Part shown: in pieces, positions 33,935-44,609 of the stretch | Position numbering within the stretch: position 1 is the stretch's first letter | Layout of the letters: each line of letters opens with the position of its first letter | Assembly (NCBI GenBank): GCA_951812925.1 | Contig: OX638370.1 | Location: 25,845,964-25,909,963 of the forward strand | DNA: 64,000 nucleotides | Reading direction: 5' to 3' | From: Calliopum simillimum | Taxonomy: Eukaryota; Arthropoda; Insecta; Diptera; Lauxaniidae | Position numbers and translations under genes: made by a program | The notes under the pieces: model-generated | What the model was told of the DNA's origin: nothing | What the model saw: only the letters and a program-made list of their open reading frames with translations | The model's database searches: none

Positions 33935-34177
33935 GTAAGCCCCTGCATAAGACATCTTGAAATATACTCTATTATTCCCAGATTTTACACTGAAGTGAAG
34001 TACTTGATTAGTACTGAACTGAAGTATTTGATAAATAAAAAGCAGGTACAAGACATAACTTATACTAAAACAAAATGTTTTAAGACTCCAGACCCCAATT
34101 ATTTAATTTTATCCGGCTTTAAGGCAACATATTAAAATAATGCTAACTTTGTGCAAATCTACACACAAACAGCTTTC
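33935..34177. mobile_element. fragment of the hAT-type MITE
   Basis: CCCCTGCATAAGACATCTTG followed by 'aaatatactctatt' and 'acactgaagtgaagtacttga' parallels the reversed right end of the intact MITE at 38.1 kb (GGGGTCTGCACAAGACATCTTG). A second copy of this fragment, inside the tandem duplication, is at 34,981-35,214. The mariner of family 2 is inserted into it. Confidence 0.7.
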
Positions 34178-36012
34178 TATTGGGTGTACAACTTAAAAAC
34201 CGGAATTTTTTAGCGAAATTTGGTGCTTTATTGTGGAAAAATGTAACAATATATTTTATTCAAAGTATTGTCCATTGGAAGCTACAACATTTCCCCATCT
34301 TTCAGGCAATTTATGAATTCCATCCCAAAAAAATTGCGCCGGCCAAAATGAATCTATCCAATTTTCGATATCTTGAACTTAAGTGAACCGTATTCCTGAT
34401 AGGGCATTCTGCATCGATCGGAACAAATGGTAGTCTGATGGTGCAAGGTCTGGGCTATAAGGCGGGTGAGCCAAAACTTCCCATCCACTATTTCCCAAAT
34501 AGTTTTTCACGGGTCTTGCAACATGCGGCCGAGCGTTGTCATGATGAAAAATTATTGCTTCGTGTCTGGTCGCATTTTCCGGGCGTTTTTCGATGATGGC
34601 ACGCTTCAAACGTATTAATTGTGTTCGGTACAGGTCACCTGTGATTGTCTGACTCATAATATAACGGCCCCTTCCGATCCCACCAAATACACAGCATAAT
34701 CTTGGCGCCATGGATATTTGGCTTTGAGGTTGATTTGGCTGGTTGGCCGGGTTTCACGTATGAATTTTTTGCGCTTGGGATTGTCATAATGGATCCATTT
34801 TTCATCCCCAGTCACAATCCGATGCAAAAATGATTTGTTTTTATGGCGCTCAAGCAGCATTTCAGACATACAGAAGCGCCGTTCAACGTCTCTCGGCTTC
34901 AACTCATAGGGGACCCAATTACCTTGCTTCTGAATGTATCCGGCGGCTTTCAAACGTTTTGAAATGGCTTGCTGACAGTATGCATAAGACATCTTGAAAT
35001 ATACTCTATTATTCCCAGATTTTACACTGAAGTGAAGTACTTGATTAGTACTGAACTGAAGTATTTGATAAATAAAAAGCAGGTACAAGACATAACTTAT
35101 ACTAAAACAAAATGTTTTAAGACTCCAGACCCCAATTATTTAATTTTATCCGGCTTTAAGGCAACATATTAAAATAATGCTAACTTTGTGCAAATCTACA
35201 CACAAACAGCTTTCTATTGGGTGTACAACTTAAAAACCGGAATTTTTTAGCGAAATTTGGTGCTTTATTGTGGAAAAATGTAACAATATATTTTATTCAA
35301 AGTATTGTCCATTGGAAGCTACAACATTTCCCCATCTTTCAGGCAATTTATGAATTCCATCCCAAAAAAATTGCGCCGGCCAAAATGAATCTATCCAATT
35401 TTCGATATCTTGAACTTAAGTGAACCGTATTCCTGATAGGGCATTCTGCATCGATCGGAACAAATGGTAGTCTGATGGTGCAAGGTCTGGGCTATAAGGC
35501 GGGTGAGCCAAAACTTCCCATCCACTATTTCCCAAATAGTTTTTCACGGGTCTTGCAACATGCGGCCGAGCGTTGTCATGATGAAAAATTATTGCTTCGT
35601 GTCTGGTCGCATTTTCCGGGCGTTTTTCGATGATGGCACGCTTCAAACGTATTAATTGTGTTCGGTACAGGTCACCTGTGATTGTCTGACTCATAATATA
35701 ACGGCCCCTTCCGATCCCACCAAATACACAGCATAATCTTGGCGCCATGGATATTTGGCTTTGAGGTTGATTTGGCTGGTTGGCCGGGTTTCACGTATGA
35801 ATTTTTTGCGCTTGGGATTGTCATAATGGATCCATTTTTCATCCCCAGTCACAATCCGATGCAAAAATGATTTGTTTTTATGGCGCTCAAGCAGCATTTC
35901 AGACATACAGAAGCGCCGTTCAACGTCTCTCGGCTTCAACTCATAGGGGACCCAATTACCTTGCTTCTGAATGTATCCGGCGGCTTTCAAACGTTTTGAA
36001 ATGGCTTGCTGA
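33944..36012 (+). repeat. direct tandem duplication, 1,032 bp per unit
   Basis: 33,944-34,975 is repeated as 34,981-36,012 at a constant offset of 1,037 bp, with the five bases CAGTA between units. Everywhere I compared the two they are identical, including frame lesions. Each unit has about 234 bp of MITE flank followed by the terminus and C-terminal two-thirds of mariner family 2. Unit 1 stops within the transposase gene; unit 2 continues into the rest. Confidence 0.95.
34180..34975 (-). pseudogene. mariner family 2, truncated duplicate copy
   Basis: Starts at a TA (34,178-34,179) with TTGGGTGTACAACTTAAAAA and includes the catalytic part of the transposase: VTGDEKW, HHDNARPH and APSDYH, again with 34 residues between the second and third Asp. 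It ends abruptly at the duplication junction at 34,975, so the N-terminal DNA-binding part and the second terminus are missing. The 144-codon frame at 34,654-35,088 runs across the junction into MITE sequence and is an artefact of the duplication. Confidence 0.9.
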
Positions 36013-36481
36013 GTCACTCCCAACGATTTGGCAAGCTCGTCTTGTGTTTGACACGAATCCTCATCGAGTAGCTTCTCTAATTCTTCGTCTTCATACTTTT
36101 TTGGCTATCCTGGGCGTTCTTTGTCTTTGATGTCAAAATCGGCACTTTTGAAGCGTTTAAACCATTCAAAACACTGTGTTTTTCCTAAAGCATCGTCGCC
36201 ATAAACTTCTACAAGCAAACTATGACTTTCCGCAGCAGTTTTCTTTGCAAAAAAATGACCCAACAGAACCTCCCGCAAATGCTGTCTTTTTCTCATATTT
36301 TCGAAGTTATTCATCGTGAAAAATAATAATGATGCGCACAAGATAAAATTGTTTTGTTGACTGATTTTGACAGCTGTCAAATGTAAATTCAAAATGACAT
36401 ATATATAAAGTTCGAGCTTTCACGATATTTGTTAGTACGGACATCCACCGTCAAATTGCGGTTTTTAAGTTGTACACCCAA
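35217..36481 (-). mobile_element. mariner family 2, full-length copy
   Basis: 1,265 bp between TA dinucleotides (35,215-35,216; 36,482-36,483). Terminal repeats: TTGGGTGTACAACTTAAAAA at the left, the same 20 bases reversed at the right. The termini recall the mellifera-type TTGGGTTGGCAACT pattern, though the subfamily is uncertain. It is distinct from family 1 in both termini and protein. Confidence 0.92.
35293..36314 (-). pseudogene. mariner transposase (D,D34D), family 2, inactivated
   Basis: Starts at MNNFENMRKRQHLREVLLGH (36,314). The N-terminal HTH region (FAKKTAAESH, CFEWFKRFKS), the second HTH (SLGVTQQAISKRLKAAGY) and the catalytic domain ([41 protein letters not shown]) are all present; it ends near GNVVASNGQYFE at 35,293. 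D to D spacing is 34. Lesions: an in-frame TAG after KERPG (near 36,105), frame changes on each side of the segment that reads [20 protein letters not shown] (about 35,690-35,760), and a TAA after GIRFT (35,416-35,418). About 1.02 kb, near the usual length. Confidence 0.9.
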
Positions 36482-36483
36482 TA

Positions 36484-36590
36484 AGTGTATATAAATGAAA
36501 GTCATACTCTATTTCTAACATAGTAAAAAAAGAGTGACAAATTTTTGTCCTGCGTATTAATATATAGATTGTGTATTTTGTACCTGATCT
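36484..36590 (-). repeat. dispersed repeat, 'ACGCAAGACA' family, short reversed copy
   Basis: 'aacatagtaaaaaaagagtg', 'caaatttttgtcctgcgtat' and 'taatatatagat' are the reverse of the start of the copy at 61,335. It begins right at the mariner terminus, so the mariner probably inserted at or in this repeat. Confidence 0.7.
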
Positions 36591-37430
36591 TTCCCTAAAG
36601 ATGTGATGCAGGTTCAAGTACTTATGTTCTGGGATTCTAGATCGCACTGAAATAGTTTAGTTCAATAACCCCACTGCAGTATTAAGATTTATAAACAGTG
36701 TAGAATTATTTAAGTAGAAAAAGAAAAAAATGTGTAATTAGTTGCATAAAGTTGCGGTGATTTTAAATATAAAGGAACATGCACATAACAAAACCGTCAT
36801 TACAACAAAAAAATTTTTACTGACTGTTATCTGCACTAATATATAGTAAAATTTATTTTTTTATTTAAGTTAAAACCCTGGTTTGTTAATTACAGTAAAA
36901 TTAAAATATCCAATTTGGTATACAAAAACGTGTCACAGTATAATTTGCAATAAAATTATTGCAATTCATTATTACTTGTCGATATAGTTTTCTAAAGAAC
37001 TCATTCCTTTTTTTTATAGCAAAAACGTGAGAATTTCACATTTTCCCTTATTTAAATATAATATATAAAATGTACTTACGTAGGTATATACGTATTAATA
37101 GATATATGAATACTTTGAATGTCGCTATTTTCCGAACCTGAATTTTTTAAGTAGAATTAAAGTTAAATAGTAAAGACATAAATGGAAAGGAAGCTTGAAT
37201 GAATATTATTCTCAGGAACCCTCAAGGATGCAGAAGGCGCTATACTGCCGCACTAGTTAATTGGATCAATTATAAGAATATTAGGTACTAGCTGTTTTGC
37301 CCAGCGTTGCAAGAAAGCACTAAAAAACTAATAACGATAACTATTTTTTAAAATAATGTGCCACAAACAGATGCTGCAATGTATTTGTTTCCATAAAATT
37401 ATCGCATATAACATATAGGTAAAAGTTCAA
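36591..37430. other. AT-rich sequence without a recognisable gene
   Basis: Only short frames. 'actagctgttttgcccagcgttgc', here at about 37,288-37,312, resembles a phrase often seen at ends of dispersed insect repeats, but I cannot assign it. Confidence 0.45.
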
Positions 37431-38870
37431 ATGTATCGAAAAATTTAAAATACACCGATTTCTCCGGTCAAAGTCCAAAACTATCGTAATATATCGTAAA
37501 ATTGCAAAAGTATCGAAAAATATTGAAATACATTGAAAAAACCAGTTAAAGTCGCAAAATATCGGAAAACTGCTAAAATGTCGGTAAAAGTCCAAAAGTA
37601 TTGAAAAATATCGAAATACATCGAAGATATTGGTTAAAGTCCAAGTGTATCGGAAAACATTTTAAATACCTACATATGTTTGAGAAAAGTCCAAAAGTAT
37701 CAAAAAATATTAAAATACATCAAAGAAATTGGGAAAAGTCCAAATGTATCGAAAAACATCTAAAATATCGGCAAAAGCCTAAAAGTATCGAAAAACATCT
37801 AAAATACAGGTTAAAGTCCAAAAATATCGAAAAACATCTCAAATATCAGTAAAAGTCCAAAAGTATTGGAAAACATCGAAGAAAGTACTTATTGGACAAC
37901 ATTGAAGGAATCGGTAAAAGTCCAAAAAATACCGAAAAACATCATATATATCGAAAAAAAAGTCCAAAAGTTTCGAAAAAAATTGAAATACATCAAAGAA
38001 ATCAAAGTCCTAGTTTATCGAAAAAAATCCAAAATGGCCGGAAAATGTTCAAAGGTATCGAAAATATTGAAAAACATCTTAATATCGGTAAGAGTTAGGG
38101 GTCTGCACAAGACGTCTTGTTAGCGTCTTAAGACATTTCGTTTTAAGATACGTTATATTTTGTACCCGTTTTTTATTTACAACATCAAATGCTCCAGTTC
38201 AGTGTCGTGTGTAAATGTCTTGACAGAACTAGAATTTGAAAGAAAATAAGCAAATACTGTGCTAAGTTGTCTTGTTTGCTTTGTTTCAGTTATTTTAGTT
38301 GCATACTGTAGTAGTAGTGTATACTACTAAATGTTAATGGTGTGATAAGAGTAGTTTATCGCTCTCTTCTTGTGCCTCTTTTTTGTTTACGCTCTCTCTT
38401 TCTCTCTCGTAAAAATGCATGAAAGCTACTACAATTCTGCAGGTGTTGCCATATCATAAATTTTATTCTGGTTTCTCTACTCGCACGTTTTACAGTGACC
38501 TGAAGTATTAGTTTTTATAAAATAGAGCTCACTGAAGTATTTTTTAGAACCAAGTTTATTTTTCACACTGATAAAACAAGACAATGTAATTAGTGTGAAA
38601 ATGAAATCAGTGTACTTGATGATTTGAATCCTGAATTTTTTGGATCAAATGCATCAGTTCGGTGTAAAATGTAGGTGTAAAAAAAGTACACTTTATTTCA
38701 AGATGTCTTGTGCAGACCCCTAGTAAGAGTCTAAAAATGTCGAAAAACAACCTAAATATCGGTTAAAGCCTAAAAGCATTGAAAAACATCGAAGAAATCG
38801 GTATGAGTCCAAATATATCGAAAAACATCCAATGTAACGGAAAAACTCCAAAAAGTATTGAAAAATATTG
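37430..38870 (+). repeat. 39-bp minisatellite, interrupted by a MITE
   Basis: Units containing 'gtccaaaagtatcgaaaaac' and 'atctaaaatatcggtaaaa' repeat; clean spacing of 39 bp is seen at 37,775, 37,814 and 37,853, with longer 48-51 bp spacing before that. The array continues after the MITE at 38,731-38,870. Frames stay open by virtue of the unit length (KSKCIEKHLKYR-like 13-residue repeats); I do not regard them as coding. Confidence 0.85.
38096..38722. mobile_element. hAT-type MITE, intact, with perfect 8-bp target duplication
   Basis: 627 bp. The termini are TAGGGGTCTGCACAAGACGT and, reversed, TAGGGGTCTGCACAAGACAT, each continuing CTTG. GTAAGAGT flanks both sides (38,088-38,095; 38,723-38,730). 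An 8-bp duplication and a (C/T)AGGGG-type start suit the hAT superfamily. No transposase. Older copies lie at 2,215 and 33,935. Confidence 0.95.
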
Positions 38871-38874
38871 AAAA

Positions 38875-40364
38875 TTTTATATAAATAGTATAGATAAAAA
38901 TACTATGAAATATGTTTTTCTAATGTAAATGAACAGATAACATTTCCTTATTAAATCAAAGAAGATAGATGTGATGTTTTGAGGAACATGCACATTATAC
39001 ATGAAAAATCTGTGCAAATTAATTGCTTATGATCGATTCAATAGCAAAAAAAATAATTATGAAAATGTAAATACTTAAAATGAAAAACATTTTTCTAATG
39101 AATCATTTCCTTTCTTAAGCAAACAGGCCTGTGTCATTCTTTAGTCAAAAGACTGGTACGAATACATTTCTTATTGGTTGTCCTCTCTCACAGCGCTTCC
39201 GATGGATTGACAACTCACTCACAGATTTTCTGCGCCGCTGACTAAATTTGGTTATAAATGATTTTTCATATAAAAATTTGCATAAATATAACAAATATAC
39301 GAGTATGAAAATATGTATATAAATAATTTGTTTCTATTCAAATTTGCTGCTGCTGCTACTTGGCAATCGGCCAAAGGAAAATGTCGCCTATTTATTTTTG
39401 TAGAGCAATTTTTTGACTATTTCGAATTTTTGACAAGAAAAATTATTGGTATGTGGACTTTTTTTTTTGTTCTTCTCTGAAAACGTATGACGAATGTTGT
39501 TGTCGAAAAAAAAAAAAATTGTCTGTGGCCAGAAAATGTGACAGCTGCTTTCTGTTTGGTGAACATATTGTGTTCAACACCAAATGTTGTATTAGCCAAT
39601 AAAATGAGGCTACGTTTTCTCTTGGTTTGTTTTATAGGTGGGATAGTTTTATTTTTACTAAAGAGCTTAGGAATTTCTACTGTTGTTAAATTATTTCTTT
39701 AAATTCGAAGAAGATTTGATATGATACGCCAAGAATAATGCAAGAATTTAAAAGAATGAATACTTTTTGTTAAAATACATATAGTTTTCTAACTTGCAAA
39801 GAAATAAATTAATATTGGAAAGATATGTGTAGTCAAATTCGAAAGTTAGAAAAATGTTTTCTGACCAGTTGTTTCCTGTATTTTTTTCAATGTTTTTTGT
39901 TGCTTTTTGAATGTTCGATCTTTGGCGATACTTAAACGCCTGTTCGAACGGTCTGAACTTTTTAATTGATATCAACGTTTCTACTTAAATTAACTTTTTC
40001 AACGATTGCAAAAGAGAATGCTACAAAGAAAGATATATTTGAAGCGCCCACAGTGATCGCTATATGCAACTTGATCTTTGCCACACTTTGCTTTGAGCGC
40101 AACTTTGCTCATAGCGCGCTGTCTGATCGCGACCTTAAAAATAAACGTAAGTAAAAAAATGTATTTATAATATGATTACCGCAATTCAAAACCTTCTCAC
40201 TTTCTAATTAAAGTCCTAGAAAAAATTTAAAAATCTGTAAAGGGTAGATTCCTTCTTCGATTTTCACCCTCTAATTTAATAGCACTCGGCAGTTTTTTTT
40301 TTAAATGTCCCAATTCTGCAATAAAAACCCAAAAACGTCTCAGTTCCTTTTTATATGACACACG
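38875..40364. other. AT-rich sequence without a recognisable gene
   Basis: No recognisable frame. 40,040-40,140 is locally GC-richer ('gtgatcgctatatgcaac', 'gcgcgctgtctgatcgcgacc') but shows no motif. Confidence 0.5.
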
Positions 40365-40853
40365 TGGGTTGCTATATACATTTCTGGCCTAGGCAACACT
40401 AATGTCAATAGCTAAAATCTGGCAACACCATAATAAAGTTTGACATTTTTTAGCATAAACGTACTCACAACGTTTTAATGTACAAGTGCTATTTGTTTTG
40501 TTTGCAGTGAGTTAAGAAAATTAATTTTTCCATTGATAATTTAAGCGATTGATAAATTATGGGGTTTCCAACGAGAACAAACGTTTTTTACAACTAAGTG
40601 TTTATGCAAAATCGAATTTATTGGAGTGGAACTAATACCCAAGGATGCCTCTATCTCACGGTATGTCACATGACGATCTTGCATTATCAGTTCACGCACG
40701 GCAGTAATGTTTTCTGGCACAACGGCCGTTTTTGGAGACCTTCACGGAATTCGTCTTTGAGCGAGCAAAGGCCACGATTGAATTCATTAAACCAGTTTTT
40801 CACAGTTCTATAGGGTGGTGTTTCATCGCCATGTATGTATTCTCCTTTAACTC

Positions 40854-42100
40854 CTAGGAGGAACATAGGGCCAATATAAAATCTCTCCATTTGTCACGAT
40901 CCCTTGCGATGACTTTAATCTCTTGCCACGACTTTCCCGATTCTTGTATTTCCTTTTCCAGCGACCTCTTCCAGTTGGTTTTGGGTCTACCACGTCCTCT
41001 ACTGCCTTGTGGATTCCACTCAAGAGCCTGGCGACAAACTTCGCTGTGTGGTTTCCGGAGAGTGTGACCAATCCATCTCCATTTGCGCAGCTTGACCTCG
41101 ATTGCTATAGCCCTCTGATTGCATTTTTGATGTAGCTCGGCATTTGATATAGTGCGAGGCCACCAAACCTTTAGTATTCGCCTTAAGCATTTGTTGACGA
41201 ATACTTGCAGCTTGTTCGTTAGTTGTTCAGTAACAAGCCATGTTTCGCACCCACATAACAAAACCGATTTCACATTCGAATCAAAAATGCACACTCTCGC
41301 AAACGCGCCTTTTGCTTTTGCTATTCTTGAGTTGATATCCTCTTTTGCTCCACCATCCATGGAGATAATGCTATCGACGTTTCCGATGTCATCACTGCCA
41401 GCTTTAAACGTGATGTCATTGCTTGCGTTTAGCTTCATGCTTTTAGTCTTGGATACGTTGATTTTTAGGCCGGCCTTTTGTGATTCCAAGACAAGGTCTT
41501 CAATTTTGCTTTGCATATCTGAATGTTTGGACGATAAGAGGCAGATGTCGTCAGCGTAGTCGAGATCTTCCAGATGTTCGATAAAGTTCCACTGGATACC
41601 CCTTTTGGCCTTATTAAGAGCTTTATCTAGGATATCATCAAGAACGATAAGGAAGAGTGATGGTGATAGTAAACACCCCTGCCGTACGCCTGAATTAGTG
41701 GTGAATGTCGGTGACAACACCCATTGTTTAACACACTGACACTGCATTTAAAGCCTTCATATTGTGCACGTACTAAGTTTATGGCCTTTGCGGCAATACC
41801 TCTTCGTTGCAGTGAAATCCAGATATTTTCTCGGGAGACACTGTCGAAGGCAGTGCTATAGTCTACGAAGACAAGTTGAAGTGCAGCACGCCACTCGCAT
41901 GATTGTTCGACAATTATTCTGAGGGTGTTGATTTGATCCACGCATGATCGGTTTCGCCGGAATCCTGCTTGCTGCTTTCGAATGGCCGAATCAAGTTTTT
42001 CGTTTACCCTGTTCAGAAGCACTTTCGTCAATACTTTTGACGGTACTGAGAGCAAGGTAATGCCTCTATAGTTTCGGCACTCGCTTAGGTCACCTAAAAT
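40854..42100 (-). pseudogene. reverse transcriptase of the RTE-like LINE, frameshifted
   Basis: The enzyme copies element RNA at a nicked target. Motifs in order: CRNYRGITLLSVPSKVLTKV, AGFRRNRSCVDQINTLRIIV, FVDYSTAFDSV (first catalytic Asp), GVRQGCLLSPSLFLIVLD, YADDICLLS (catalytic Asp pair), then QKAGLKINVSKTKSMKLN, and a C-terminal block with RKWRWIGHTLRKP and GRGRPKTNWKRSLE. The last 297 codons are one open frame ending at 40,854; a frame change near 41,710 separates it from the N-terminal 142-codon frame. All RT catalytic motifs are present, but the frameshift and missing endonuclease make it inactive. Confidence 0.88.
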
Positions 42101-42109
42101 TTTGAGAAA

Positions 42110-42598
42110 CCATATTGGTTCCAGTTATAGGAGAATCATTCTTAACTATGCATGTTTCTTGCACCTCCAAATCCGATGTGCATGCTGCCGAGGCAGGTGG
42201 ATTAACCACACTCTGGTGGGTACCACTTGGAGAGTTATTTTCCATCGTTTTTCGATCCATGCTTCAATAGTTTAATCTTCTCGGCAACGCCCCACGCAGT
42301 AAGTTATAAGCTTAAAGCTGGATCCGGCAAGCGCTGCAAATATAGTGGCCAAATTCACTTTTAATTTCAGCCGCTTAATCTGGAACAGACGCTGATCTGG
42401 GAGCCGCCCACTCTGGGACAGACGCTTCAGGACGGCGGCATCGACTCGCCTTGTCAGTGCCTGTTCCGGGCATTGTGGGTTTTCTTTGAAGCCGCAACGC
42501 TGTCCAACGCTACGCCCTTCCACACCCTGGCTGGTCACCCGCTTTTAGTCGCCTCTTACGACAGACATGCTTACCTCGGGCATATTTTGACCCTTACC
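42110..42598 (-). other. 5' region of the RTE-like LINE
   Basis: GC-richer sequence without RT or endonuclease motifs. On the minus strand it begins GGGTAAGGGTCAAAATATGC and soon has TGTCTGTCGTAAGAGGCGAC; an 88-codon frame (MTSQGVEGRSVGQRCGFKEN...) follows but I do not recognise it. It probably is 5' UTR or a short leader ORF. Confidence 0.5.
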
Positions 42599-42873
42599 CG
42601 CCATACAAAGATTTAAGTTCATCGATGCACTCTTGTCGTGATAATTCACGTCGAAAGTTGTGAAAAATGATCGCACGAAAATTTTCACGAGTTAATTCCA
42701 TTTTTTTGCCAAATTGATTTTTTCAAGTCACTGTAAACAACACAAATGATGGTCGTACGTCAAAACGTTCTGAGTACGTTTATGCTAAAAAATGTCAAAC
42801 TTTATTATGGTGTTGCCAGATTTTAGCTATTGACATTAGTGTTGCCTAGGTCAGAAATATATATAGCAGCCTA

Positions 42874-44400
42874 TGTTTTAATGACAGTGATGACTATAAA
42901 AGAAATTAATTTAGAATATACCCAAAGCAAGGCCTCGAACTGAAGAAAGGATTGTTTCAGACCATTTTTTAGAAAGCATTTTTTCTTAGCATAAATAGAA
43001 GATACACCGTAGTGAGCTTTAGATAAGGGCGGTTTTCGGAAAGATCCATTTTGTATTATTTTTTATGAAATTCGTAGAACTGATATAATCAACCTAAGCC
43101 AATTTAATAACAAAATATAAAAAAACTTACGTCTTATCTTATGCTGCAATTACAAAACATACCTGAAAAAAGAATGATATGAAAGTTAATAAAAATATTT
43201 ATTAATTTATTAAGTATTAATCAAAAAAGTGCAATTAAAAAATCAATTATGAATTATTACCATTTTAAGAGTGCAATATAAAACTTTCATATTAAAATTA
43301 TAGAAAATTTATCGCAAAATATAACAAACAGCTGCGTTTTATTGCATTTTGCTAAAAGAAATAAAACTTTTCTTTGCATCTTTAATAATTTAGTTCATTA
43401 TCTTTTAATTGTTAATAACTCAAAAATGTACATTGGTATAGAAGATGTATGACTTTGAAATAATTTAATGTTTTTTGACAAATTTTCATAAATGAATTTT
43501 TACATATCTATACAAATTAAATTCAATTAAAATGCATGAATGAAAAAAAACAGGCACAATTTGATAAATTACATAACGCCACATTTGCGCTGAGAGATGA
43601 CGATGGCTGTCTGTGTCACATGATTCAAATAACAAACGTGAGCACCAATTGGTCTTTGTTGGCCTTAGAAAAATAGAAAAATTATCCTGCTAATGAAAAT
43701 CACACGAATATATAGTGCACGTAGGTAAATATCAAAAATGTGCCGTATGAATTTTTTGCAAATGTTTAAGCAAAATCATGCCATTTAATTTCATGTTTAA
43801 ATACTTTCAAAAATGTCAAGAAAAAAAATTGAATACAAAAATTTGTAATTTAAATTAAACACGAAACAAAAAAGGTATACCTACATATTTTATAATCGTC
43901 TGTGAATGAAAAATGTTTGATAAAGTTCAAGGATTTTTTTGCTAGGATTATTAAATGCAATTGAATTTTGCATTGCAACACACAGTAGTTTTTGAATGAC
44001 AGGATTATTACAAAAAAAAATCCGATAAGAACTGAAAATGAGTGATGTTTCTAGAGGCTTTTGTGATCATTTTCCCATTGGCCAACAAGTCCGATCAGAT
44101 CTCCTCTTCGAGAAAACCTTTTTTCTGTGTTTTGCGATGCTGAATTCGTATCCGGTCTCAAAATTGCTCTATCAAGCATAGCTCTTGAGATATATAACTA
44201 AATAACATATCGTTCAAACAGTTTTAAAACAGTTTAATTTTACTTGATGAGCTGGAGACAGCTCAGCCGATCCTCCTACACTCGACGGAGAGTTAGGCTA
44301 GGATTCTCGAATCAAACATTAAAGAAAGGTCAATGAAGCCTTTAGTAGCTCTTTACTCCAGTAGAATACTATTGGCAACAGTTGAGAACTTCACATCTTG
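42874..44400. other. AT-rich sequence without a recognisable gene
   Basis: No frame with recognisable features; no terminal repeats found. Confidence 0.5.
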
Positions 44401-44420
44401 AATCTATAGTTTGAGAACTT

Positions 44421-44607
44421 TTGTTCTATCGAGCACTGGTTCAACATACGCTTACTCTGGAAAAGAAAATTGCTGAAAAGAAGCTAGCCAAAGTTCATAG
44501 GTTGCCATGCCTATGTATTTCGGGAGCACTTAAGTCTACGTCTTCTTTTGCTGTAGATTATTGCAGAAAACGAGCAGTTAGTGTAGCTTTCAGACTATGT
44601 AAACATA
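44421..44607 (+). pseudogene. LINE fragment: RT-RNase H linker
   Basis: The plus-strand frame contains ALVQHTLTLEKKIAEKKLAK and VHRLPCLCISGALKSTSSF, the same conserved linker as in the 7-9.8 kb LINE (VQRLACLxISGALKSTP in family form), followed by KRAVSVAFRLC. Upstream RT and downstream RNase H are not recognisable, so only a short piece is left. It ends where the Tc1-like element terminus begins. Confidence 0.65.
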
Positions 44608-44609
44608 TA

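Larger units (their letters stand above)
40833..42598 (-). mobile_element. RTE-like LINE, internally deleted, inside the mariner
   Basis: 1,766 bp, flanked by CGCCAT on both sides (40,827-40,832; 42,599-42,604), a probable 6-bp target duplication. On the minus strand: about 490 bp of 5' sequence, then most of an RT domain and the C-terminal part. The endonuclease is missing, so a large internal deletion joins the 5' region to RT. Only 21 bp separate the stop codon from the 3' end; very short 3' UTRs are typical of the RTE clade, which together with the WNPQGSRGRGRPKTNW-type tail favours that clade, but this is not certain. Confidence 0.8.
40367..42871 (-). mobile_element. mariner family 1, copy 3 (internally deleted), split by a LINE
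   Basis: The left terminus is GGTTGCTATATACATTTCTG at 40,367 (flanking TA mutated to TG) and the right terminus ends at 42,871 before TA. Without the LINE it is about 733 bp and has the same internal deletion junction as copy 2 ('ttttccattgataatttaagcg' joined to 'tttccaacgagaac'), so both descend from one deletion derivative. N-terminal transposase coding is left on both sides of the insertion (about 40,570-40,832 and 42,599-42,700). The intact CAAGAGTGC near 42,632 shows the state before the one-base loss in copy 1. Confidence 0.9.

Noticed and set aside
34654..35088. 144-codon minus-strand frame that looks like a distinct mariner protein
   Set aside because: It runs from transposase across the tandem-duplication junction into MITE flank; it is an artefact of the duplication or assembly.
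37601..38123. Lysine-rich repeat protein (KSKCIEKHLKY)
   Set aside because: A by-product of a 39-bp minisatellite; the frame varies with unit length changes and enters the inserted MITE.
41152..41559. 135-codon plus-strand frame
   Set aside because: Antisense shadow of the reverse transcriptase, which has clear motifs on the minus strand.
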